NCBI GenBank assembly: GCA_034008185.1
Contig: CM067089.1
Span: 20,348,213-20,412,212 of the forward strand
Length of the DNA: 64,000 nucleotides
Origin: Gorsachius magnificus
Lineage: Eukaryota; Chordata; Aves; Pelecaniformes; Ardeidae
Direction of reading: 5' to 3'
Shown: one piece after another, positions 39,301-51,300 of the stretch
How the letters are laid out: each line of letters opens with the position of its first letter
Numbering within the stretch: position 1 is the stretch's first letter
The notes under the pieces: model-generated
Databases searched by the model: none
Told to the model about the DNA's origin: nothing
Seen by the model: only the letters and a program-made list of their open reading frames with translations
Made by a program: the position numbers and the translations under genes

Positions 39301-42300
39301 GTGACTTTGGAGGTAAGAAAAAATATTCCTGATTTCTTAGCCAGAAATCTAGATCTCCTTATGTTCTGATACAGCAGATCTAAACTTCAGTATTAGAAAT
39401 TGTGTATGAACTACAGCTCTGGTAGTACGTTTGCTTCTGGGGCCAGATCTTTGCATTAACCTTCATGTGACAAATGAGAGGTAATTTCCCAGAATCTGGA
39501 ACAGTCTAACCCTACTAAGTCAGCAGTGCACCATGGCACACTGGTTCCATGGTAGTGGCAGGCTTTTGCTTAGTAAGAAGGGGAGCAGAATAGTGAAGTA
39601 GAGTGAGCTCTCTGGGCCCAGTACTGCTACCCTGAGCTCAGCCTATCAGTCACAACCTGATTCCATCTTATTTACAGTAAATGCTGGTCTTTCAAAGGAT
39701 AATTTTTCAAACAGACTCCCCAGGAAGATACAAAGGGCAATGTAATGCCACTTCCTGAAAGGGGAATTGCTGATGCTTTCCTTAGCGGCACTACATAGCA
39801 GGCCGAAAGGGAAACACTACTTCTGCACCATTCTCATCAAGCATCTGCCCTCAAAGTTGCTTCTCATGACAGTCTGGGGATGTGCTACAATCAAACTCAA
39901 AAAAGCCAAAATACTAGCAAAGATATAGCTCTGAGAAAACTGACATGAGATATTCCAGTTGGAAGAATCAAGAAGGGCTTAGGAAGGTTGCATAACTGCT
40001 AATGTCAAAAGATATTTGCCTCCGAATGCATGGATGGATCTTTACCAGCTGTAACCATGTTCTCCTGGTTGCATCCTTGCAAGTTCTGAGCAGGCCTATC
40101 ACCACTATTCCTGGTTTCTTGACTAACCACATTTTCCTTTTCTCTCTTTAGAGTCAGATGGCAAAATGGATAGAAGGTAAGAGTCATTGCCCCATGCGTT
40201 TTCTGAGGTGGTGTGATACACAAACTGCAATGTTTAACTCCTCTCTCTCTTTACACATGATGCTTCCCCACAACTGTGATTTGAATGATAACACAAAACA
40301 TGCATGTAAGCCTCTAGAGGACCACCATAGGCAGTGTATCTAGTGCTGGAAAAAGCATGGAAAAGTGAAATTCCTTGTAATAGGGTTTTGACATTTCAGA
40401 AATGGGAAAGAAATCCCAGCAGACTGAAATCTTTTTAGGAAGAAAAATCCTTCAAATGCTTTTAATTAAGCTTTTTTTTTTTTTTTTATTTGCACTACGT
40501 ATTATAATAGCAAACTTATTTTTAAAAAAAACATTTTTAAGGGATGAAAGCCAAAGACCTTGCTTCAAAAGTGCTGAATTTAGACCTTTGACATTGCTTG
40601 AACTTTTCCACAAAGTTTTTACTGTGTTGTCATATATTCACAAGTCCTTTAGCTTAAAAAAGAAAAGAAAAAATGTAAAATAAACCCACGTAAACCAGGG
40701 TAAATGGCTTCAACAAAAATTTCCCAGTTACGGTGTCTGGATCTCAGTTCTGAGATCATCTGAGGCCATGCAGTGATCATTCCTGCTGGAAGGGTTGGTT
40801 GCATTTTTGCCCTTCACCTTCCTCCCTGCTATCCAGAAAGTTAGACCATTTTTGGTTTTGAGCACCTGACGGGTTCACAGCAGAAGTGGCAGTGCTAGAC
40901 CGCTTAGGCAATGGCCACTCCTCATGTCCCCCAAGGCCAGGCAATAGGGTAGAAATGTATGGGAGTAGGGACTCTGGACTGCAAGCTGCCTGTTAGCTCA
41001 TGGTAATCTACAGATGTGGACACTTTTTTGCGTCCCTTTGAGACATTTTATAAGTGACTAAAAAACACCAAACTTTAATTAATCAGCATTCTCATAAACT
41101 GAAGGCAACAGCTGTACTCTGTGACCTAAGAAATGGCTTTTGGCCTCTCTCAGGGAGCTGGATAGAAGGATGTCTCCGTCATAGCCACTCCTCATAAGGA
41201 GAACGCAGCACATGTAAACACTCATTTGAAGATCAAAGCAAGGGCACCCCTTGCAGCAAGTACTTCAGTGTTTTGCCTGTCAAACAGAGAAGGGCCCCAG
41301 CCATGAAGCATCTGTTATTTTTCCAGGGAGATGCTTCCCCAACCTGACACAGCTAACCGTCGCAAAATGTTTCCTTTCTAGTAACACACTATTCTCTTAC
41401 TGACAATTGACTTGACGCTGACAGTTTCTGTGTATTAACCTAAAATAGATTAGGACTATTATATGGCCAGAAGAACAAACATAGAATACCCAGTAAACTT
41501 TCAGGTGTATTAAGGGCAGTATAGACAGAGCAACAAATGGGAAGGGTGTGAGAAAGGGCTAAGCCGAAACAAAAAAGCCAGAGACCAGAGTCAAGAGAAA
41601 AGGGAATAAAGGGAAAAGAGGGACACAGACTAGAAGAGAAGGCAGTAGATTTACTGCCTGGATGAAATGCACATTGTATGATCTATGAACTGCTCCACGT
41701 TGGGCTTTTCTACCTCCCCTTGCTGTTTATTATGTGTGATATTTTCCTTCAGAGGCAATTTGAACATCTATGATACCATTCTCTGATCTTTCTAGGGGAA
41801 GTGACTGACTTTGTCATGGCAGCAAAATTTAACATCTTTAATGATGACCTTACACTTACCCCTTTGATGATTCCTCATCCCAGGCTACAGGCGTTTACCA
41901 GAAGGTAGAGTGAAGTTTCCAGTTTCATGTCAAAATTCTGGTATTCAGGCTGGAAACGTGACACAATACACAAACTCTTTGCCTTAGAGACACTGACACT
42001 AACCAGTGAGAGAAGCTGTCATTCCGCAATGTTTGAGGGCAAAGCTAGATATGTTACAGGTGACTATTTTCGGTTAAGTAGAAAACAACTAGAAATCCAC
42101 TATTGCTTCTTAGTCAGTTGTACTTTTCAATTCTACTGTGGCAGTGAGTAATTTACTAACAAAAATTTGTTCTTATTCACTTCAGGGCACCTATGTATTA
42201 CTCCTTGGTGGCTCATTAAGGGATTCTATAATGCAGGTGTTAATCTGAGGAAACAGTATAACCTTCTACTGGTCTTGAGGAAACCTCTGACAGTAAAAAT

Positions 42301-45300
42301 ACTACCATAGTAAACATTTAAAAATGTCCCCATAAACTAATACTTCTAACATCTAACTGGTTGGGGTTGTGTATCTCTGAAAGGAGATGTATGGGAGGTA
42401 GACATTCTTAACAATGGGGAAAAAAAATAAATCCCAAACTCTTCAAACACAAACCCACCGCAATTCCCCCAGTTTATTTCCTGAAAAGAGCATTGAAATA
42501 TTACTCATGCTGAGTAGTTGCACAGTAAGTTCTACAGAATTAAAAATGCCAAGGAGATTCCTCAAGAAAATTCAAGATGTAAGTTCATTTTTATCTGGTT
42601 TATTTTTCCCCATAGGTCATAAGGATACTTTCTCATTTATTCAGGTCACCAGAGAGACATGTGATAATTGTTAATTGATAATTGTGATAACTTTTTTAGC
42701 TACTTTCTTCAATTCCCTGGGGATTCTAATTCATGACATTTTTAGCCCAGTATCTAGTCCTGGAAAACCCTTTGATAAAGCAAAGCCCACTACCTGAAAT
42801 CACCTAGTTTTAGATTTACTCCAACCAATCACACAGCCATCCTGAATCCCTCAGGGATGCAAGCAACCCAAACCCCTCAGTGATAGTCAAGATACCAACC
42901 CTTTAGGATCAGAGAGAACTGGCATATCTTCTGCAGACAACTTCATTTTATGTTTGACCAGTGATGGTTATTAGTGTTTGTTCAGAAAAAAAAAAAAACT
43001 TAATTCAACTGATAGAGCACTCACCAAATTCACCTTCAGCCAAATTTTGTTTTAAATTTCACATCATTATTCAGACAAGTGCCTCAAGAGACTCAATAAG
43101 TTCTCTCCCTAGCTGGGACATACTCTGAGTGGGTGTCACCCAGCACCGTACCATCATAGTCGATGGAGTTGCTCAGCCTCGTACCAGTTGAAGACCTTGA
43201 TGCAGGTAATCTTTCATGCTAGAACCCCGCTTAGCTGGTACTGAACCTAACCAACATGTTGCAAGGACAGGTTTCCGTTATAAACAGGAAGCATTCTGAT
43301 GTGTCCCCACTGATACTTTCCCAAACACTTCAAAGAGAAGTGTTTCTACACCCACATGATACTGACAGCTCCCTGTGAAATAATTAACAGCACTTACCAC
43401 GTTATTTAGTCAGGTATATGACGTTAAGATCTAAACAATCAACTCATAATGGGATGCCCTTAAACTCAACGGGATATTTACTAACACTTGAGAAGAGAAG
43501 GAGGCTTGAGGCAAGCTTCTGTCAGCTAACAAAACAGTAATTTAGATGTCAACTGACAATTATTTAATGTCCTCCTTTTTAATTAATAGCACATGTCAGT
43601 TTCAAATGCCATCTTGGTGTAAGCTTGGTAAATTATAATGCCTAAAAATTTCATGCAAGTTTAATGTATTAATAAAAATGTCTGGGCACATTTAATGCTA
43701 GCAATATTTTGAGTTAACTACAGTGCATGGCAGCCAGATTTATTTTGACAGAAGGAGACAAAGAAAGAGACATAGAAACAAGGAGAAGGATGGAGAGACA
43801 GAGACTGTTTACTAAAAAGGAAAAGGTACATATTTTAAACCTGCTGCAATAGCAAAAAGGAAACTGTTGCCTCAACACATCCTGGGCAACAGCACACATC
43901 AAAATTCCCCATGCCACTCACTGGGTTCTACAGTTCCCCCCCCCCCCCCGCCCCGTAAATCCCCTCAGATCAGATTTTAGATGCAACACGCAAGTCATTC
44001 TGATGTTTGATGGAGGAGAAGAGGAGCTTAGGAGCTCCATCAGCCACGTGCCAAGCATATCAGTGATTTTAATTTGCTACCAGAGGCAGCATCTAGATGT
44101 TCTCTTTTATTTTCCCCCTTGACTTCTTCTAAGGGACCAAATTCTCTTTCCTTTGCTAGACTATGCTTGGGAAACACAAAGTATTCTTGAGAATCCAATC
44201 ATTCTTTAGGCAAATAGAGGAGGGCTTGGAATGTTATCACACTTTGAAAGCCTCTATTCTCCTCATTGTCTAACTTGAAAACCAGCGCTGTGGATTACAT
44301 AGGAGGTGAAATCACCCACTGGGAAAACAAACATCAGAGATGGATGGTACGGCAAAGATGATGTTTGGGCAATCATACGCAAGTTTGAATGTTGAGCTGC
44401 AGTTTCTTCCAACTAGCAGAACTGTCCCAGCCTAAACATTTGAGCCAAGAATCTTTTTCCTAGCATTTCATCATGTTCAGACCTGTAGCTGTCTGCACTG
44501 ACAGGCAGAGATGGAGAGCAGGAGCTTATCGAACAGCTTCATATCCTTCAAACAGGTTTAAAGTCAGGTAGAAAGAAAAATCTCCAGTTTTGGAGAGAAG
44601 AGCAGTTCTTTCTGATCTACAAAAGTCCAAACTGGTCTGTAATACTGTGAATTGCAGAACACATCATTTACCAAACAGGAAGCCAACTGTGTAGGCTTGA
44701 GTCATATCAGCGATACTATCAGCTGCAAATGAGACACACAACCTGTCTAATCACCAGCGCCTGAGCTCACAAATAGACTTAACTAGAGACCTAGTTTTGA
44801 TGCTAGGGTACTTGAGAAAGCCAGAGGTGGGAGTCCTTTAGAAAATGGGCCCGGAATTTACAAATCAAAATCCATACGCAAATACACATTGAAAGAAAAG
44901 AGACTTTGGCCTCATCTGAACATGCCAGTGGAAGAGTGGTGGAAAAAGGATCAAGACCTAGAACACAGCTTGCATAGGAAATGCATTGCAGCGACTCAGA
45001 TACTGCATCAGCTATTCACACGTAACACTATACATTCAGACTGCAGCCAGGGAGCAGTACTGTCTCAGCTGCTCTACTGCCCATTGAAATCGTATCTGCC
45101 TAAGGTGCAAGCACATACTGCTGCTCTACTATAGGCAAGTTCAATGGCAAAAGGACTTGAAATAGCATGGTGCCAAAAATAAATCTGCAAAGGAATTATT
45201 TATCCTAAGATGTCTTCTCCACACATTTTTATATATAAAGTGAGCAGGAAACAGGGACTGGTATTGGTTGTTTTAAACCATGCTACAGCTACTTTTGTGA

Positions 45301-48300
45301 CTTTTAATTACTTTTCGGTGAAGTAATTCCCTCCTGTGGAAATATGTCAGCCTTGGAGACAGATGTTTTCTTTGCACTGACCTGACTTTTAGAGGATGTT
45401 TTTCCCAGCAGTAAGGTATCTCACTTTTCAGCCTGGAGATACCTGGAATGAGGCTAGTTCATTCTCCATATTTCATTCAAGCTGTGGCCTTCCTGCTATG
45501 ACCCCCCTTAAAAAGTTAACACAGGATTTGTTTGGACACCTTTCCAGAGAGAGATTAACTCATTACACAAAATATATGACCACTGAATTGCCTGTCACTA
45601 CAAAGCACTAACAAACATTGTCAACTGCAGATGGATATGAAGCAGGACACGTTTTCCTAGGCATAAACCTATGTCTGTCATATGTCCCCAGGAGGTGGGC
45701 ATTATAGCATCCCATCTTTACCTGCAAGATTACAGTCTCCGCTTTCCAAGTTTCCTATTGCTTAAACATGCTCCCTCAGTTGCTTCCAGCTGTCTCTAAT
45801 CTTTCCTATTCATATGTTCCAACACATGGGATGCAAGTAAGAAATACAGGCATAGGAAAGAAATTTGTTAAGCACAGTCACTGGTATTCTGAGGGAAGTG
45901 CTGGAGTGTTACCAATCTTACCAGAATAGCAAGTGTTGGTATGGAGTGGTTCGAAAAGGTGGGCTGGCTTAGTCTTTTACACAGAGCCCCAGCTGCTCGG
46001 CCTCTTTCCAGCCTGGCCTTCGGACATGTAACAAGGAAGAATCCTAATTTTCAAAAAGTACTTTCTTCTTTAAATGTAATATATGACTCTGCCTACCATT
46101 CACTCAAACTTCAACTGACTCACATTGCAAACTCAATTCACTAGCCTTGCAAAAAAGAAAAAAAAAGAAAAAAAGAAAAAAAGAAAAAACCCCAAACCAT
46201 TGACTTATGAAACGGAAGAGTTATCAGAAGCCATTCGAAACCATTGGCACTTGGTGGGTCTCTTAGGGGTAGTGCTTCCTGAGCTGTCTCATATTTCTGC
46301 ATTAGCAGAACAGTGCCTGGGACAGAACAGATCCTTGAAGATATTTTTCAACAGCAAACACAAAAAACAAGAGCTTCAGCTGTCAGAAACTAGAGCTGCC
46401 AGAAAGACATCTGGCAGAAGCAGCTCCTGCTGTGGCACGGGGGGCCCTCCCTGGCCCAACAATCACTTCATATAGGCCCACAAAAGCACACCCCAGTGGA
46501 TCTGCCCCAGCCCACTGGTTACCTCCCTTTCCCCACTCAGCTCGGTTTTGCCCTTGTCGTGTGCAGCCATGGCATTCCTCCCGTAGAAAGAAAACATTGT
46601 CTGGTCTGGAAAAAGCAAGGTTTGGCAGAGGGATATGGGAAAACAGAGAAGAAAAAGCATTGGAAAACATACAAAAAAGCTTCATATGCTATCCAGCTTT
46701 CACCTGCTTATGACCGTCACTGTAGCTGATGGAAGTGGCAGAGCTCTGTTGCCTCCTAGTCCATCTATTCTCCCATCTCCATCTTGGCTATCTTTCCCAG
46801 TGCCCACGGGGCTTTCTTCACCCCTTGTCTGTAGCCTGCAGGTGTCTGTTTCTTCCCATGTGGAGGACTAGAAATGGTGGTGCTTATATAATACAAAGCA
46901 TGCCACAGCTCCCTCCATACCTTGCAGACCACTGCCCTTGGACAGACTGACTGCATCCCTGTCCTTGTTTTGGGCTGTCTGAGTCTTGAATCTTCATCTT
47001 CCACAGTTCTATTTCCGTGTGCCCCAAGTATCTTCTGGACTTGAGGAGGAAGCAAAACTGAGTTTCAGTGTTACAGTTCCTCCTTACAGGAGCTGTGACC
47101 AGTTCAAAGTGGCCTTCTCATGCATGGTCATAAAACATCTCACAACAACAGAAGTGAAACATCAAAGGGAAAAAAATTAGCTGTACCCTACACCCCCCCA
47201 ACCCCCCCTCCTAAATCCCCAGTAATCCAGACAACTTCCTGGATTTCTTCAGTAATCCTCAACTTCCTTACAGCCACAGAGTTGCACGCATCTGCCTTAG
47301 TTCCCCTAAAACAAGACTCTCTTTTCTTGTCATCTACCAGGAATATTCCTTTTAAACTATGATGATCAGTGTCATCTTCCTGGATCTGGAGAAAATCAGT
47401 CATCTAGATTCAGCACAATCTTTGACACCTCTGGGGTCAAAGACTTGAACGTTTTCTCTTAACATCCCTCAGCTATACCCTAAGATGTTCTTTCACTTGC
47501 CACTCTTTTATTTTTCCAAGCAGCCCTTCACAAGGTATTTCATTCTGTCCACTAATATATCCAAAACCAACCTAATCATCATAACATAAATTTTTCATCA
47601 GTTGTTAGAGGTTTACAAATAAGGAAAAACAGAGCCAGCAAAGACACTTAGCTGCTTCCATGATCTAAATAAGCCTTGAAAAATCAGTCAAAAATTATTA
47701 CTTTTTGGTCTGCTTTGACTGCAGAGCCTCCCTTCACACTGCCACTATGGCCAAATATCAGTAGTGAACAACTATCGGGAGAATGGGAGTGGAAGACAAC
47801 TTGGAGGGCCATGGTCCTCTCAGGCAGAAGTGCATTTGCACTTAGCTAAGGAGCAGATACCACCTGCATAAGATGAGCCCGGCCCTGCTGATGCACCAGA
47901 GCAGGCCCAATTCTTTTCTCAGCACTGAAGGGATTAGTGGGTGGCTGGTAGACTGAAGGCTGTATTCACTGCTTTAGGTTTTCTCAATATGCATCCTCAT
48001 AACGGAGTCTAATGAAAAATTCTTAAAAGCTGCACAAATGCCATAATAACGCATGCTATTGCAAATAAACATAAGCATGAACACAGATGGCCTGAACAAC
48101 ACCATGTGTGTTTGTGCAAACGTTAAAAAACAAGCAAATGATCTCAGCAGAATTGGCTGTCTCAACTCCTTGCACATATACCTTTGCAGAACAAAATGTA
48201 AATGCTCATTCGGTGTTGAGGCAACGGTCACCAGTTACTCCAGCAATAAACTGGCTTTTCTGCCTGGTTCTGTCACTGTCTTGTCTAGCCAAACTTGTTC

Positions 48301-51300
48301 TTCTGAACAACCTTGGACAAGTTACTTTGGCTCAGGTTACTCTTTCTGTAAAATGAAATTAATCTTTATATCATACACTTCAAACCCAAGGACACTAAGC
48401 TTTGCACTGGGCTGGGGACACCAGGCTTTAAAAAGCAGCACTAAAACACTCTGTAGGCACTTTCAGGCCCTCAGTTCCTCTTAGCACCATTCCTGAATGG
48501 AGGGAACACTTCATATACAGACACATATGCACACAGAGATGGTTTTATATATATATACACACACATATAGCCCAGACTGTTAGGGTGAGATTAATTCATT
48601 AAACCCCTTTCCAGGATACAGCATACTTTGCTGATGCCAGCCACCAGCCTGACAGGCAGAATCACACTTTGGCTATTTTTTACTCCCCCCTGGCCACTCT
48701 CCACATTCCCTGGGAGAGCATCTGGCCCAGGACGCCTGTGCTCCCTTCAGATCTGGGGGCTGCTTTGCGGTTGACCTTTTCACAGCTGCCAAACAGAGAG
48801 GAATCCTTATTCCTTCCTACCCCTCTGCACAACTGTTTGAGGCTAGTCTTGAATAGCTCTAAATCATTTGATTGTAAGAGTTGGTCCCAAACCGGCTGAG
48901 TCAGGAGAACGTTTTCCTGGTAATATTCAGGCACCTGTCGGAGGCAATTCCTTCCACAGCCATCGTGGTCTCTACTGGCAAACTTGCTGGTGCCACTGAT
49001 TCCATCAATAAATGAGTAACTATCTTTCCCTGGAGCTGCTGCAAGTCTGGATTAAAAAAAAAAAAATCAGAAATGTTTCTGGAAGAGTACCCTCCTCACT
49101 CCTGTCAGCAGACACCCAGGGTAACTCAAATATTGGATGCCACCAAGCAGAGAGCCTCCCGCTCCCAGGCAGTGCCCGTCTGTCATCCAGACTGAGCAGC
49201 TTTATGTTGACTAAGGCTTGTCAGAGAGGTGACAGCATGGGATTAGCTAGGAATAAAAGCTGCTATCATAGATAAAGGACAGCTTAAAAACAAAACAAAA
49301 CAAGACCTCCTGAAGCAAGAAGCTCAGAGTGCCACAGGTTTTAGCCAGAAAAGAACAGCATCAAATCAGAGCTCCTATATATTCCAACTCATGGAATTTC
49401 CTGTGGCCCATTGAATTTCTGGACACGTTCACATGAAACATGTGAAAAAGGAATCACTAACTTCAGATGGACTCCTAGGAGCCTTTTCTCAGTGACTTCT
49501 CAGAAAATAACATTATTTATAGATACTTTTTTAAGATCATGTATATAGTCATAGATAATTTTATTTCAGTTCCCTGATCTCTTACTCTCCAAGAGTTCTG
49601 CCTTGAAGGACCTGTATTAGGTATCAGCAAAGCCAAGTCTGTCTTTCTTCTGGTTGTTGCTTATAACCGCCCACCTCCATGTTCCATGTGCACTTTACAC
49701 AAAAGAGAGCAAACAGCAAGCTGAAAGAAATGAGCAAGTATCACACAAGGTGATGCTGACTGCTGCCTTGTAGGCTGCAAATGCTTGGGGATCCATGGAG
49801 TATTTCTCATGGGTTCACAGAAGTTTATGGGCTTAAAGGCTTTCCATATGTGTCTAACCCAGGCTTAAAGATACTTCACAGGGGCCCGCAGCTTCTATGG
49901 AAAATTTGTATGGACTTGTACATGGCAAAAGACAGAAAACCACTGACTGAAAAGTAACTAGGTTACTTTTTGTGCATTAAAAACAACACCTGGCCAAGTC
50001 CCACAACTGATCTACTACACATACATTGAAATACAAGTGCAGAAGAATAACTGCCCCTTTAGGTGGAAATTCTGCTTTTAAAGTGTTTGTGAACTGGTTC
50101 CTCTCAGTAAGCTTCTACAACTCCCTGCAGGAGAGCAAAGTTGTGAGACCAACGGAGTGTCCCATCTCCTGAGACAGCCCTGCTCCTCTTCCCCCTCCCT
50201 CCCAGCATAGCCACGTGTTCTGGTCAGGCAGTCACGCATCTCCACTGCCTCAGGGAACCCACCCTGCCAAAAATCTATGTGGTATAACATAAAAATAATT
50301 TTCAGAGCGATCAGGCTATTCCAGGACATCTGGCCACAAGAGAAGTAGTGAAATATTACAGCTGAGGTGCGGGGGAAGGGTGGATCATCCTTTTCTGTAC
50401 CAGCTGGCACTGTCAACGGTGGGAAGGCTGCCTGAGAGCATCAGCTAGAAAGCCACTCTCTTTAAGTGACTTACTGATTACATTGGGCTACATGGAGAAG
50501 AGCATTGGCCTCCCAGCCAGTCTCTTCTTTGCTCTTTTTGTATGCAGAGAATTGAGTTACTGAGGATTAGGCCACAGGCAGGCAACGGTGCTTCAGAACT
50601 TAGGAATGGTGCTGAAAGACAACGCCCTTCCCAGCAGTTCCCTGCCACCTTCTCCTCTGGCACAGGCAGGGGAAGGGATCAAGTGAGCATCCCTGAACCT
50701 AATCCACTGCTGATTCACCCCAGTTAACTCAAATCGCTTTGCACTGGCCTTGTTCTGTGTTACTCTCTTGTCATAGTCAGCAGGAGAGGGGAGAATTGTT
50801 GGGGTTTTTTAATGGCTACAGTTCCAGACATTCAGAAATGTGTGTAACTTAGTTCACATGCTTAAATCTGTGTTATTTGGTGTGAAGAAATGTTGACAAG
50901 TTCCTAAGCGCAGCCCATACCAGGCCCCCTGATTATGTTTTGAAATGCCTTGCCTTTCTGGGAAAGAGCTGCCTCAAACTGCTTGGAAAAAGCTGAAAAA
51001 ATATTACTGCATAACCGTGACATCCTGAGCAACATCAGAGCTCTGTCACTGAAAGAAATTCCTTGTGTCTGCAAAGTGCCAGACCGGTGCAGGCAAAGAA
51101 GGGCTGAGACAACCCCCAGGCACCTCCAGCATAGTCACCAGGCTGCAAGGCAAGCAGGCAGGTACTGGCTAGGTGCTGGCGAGCTTCCCTCCTAGCACTT
51201 CAGCAGGCACCTTCTCTGGATGCCCTGGAAGCTCCCCGAGGACTGGACAGCATGGGAACTTGGCTGTGAAATTGCTGCAGGACAGTGTAGATGCTGCCAC

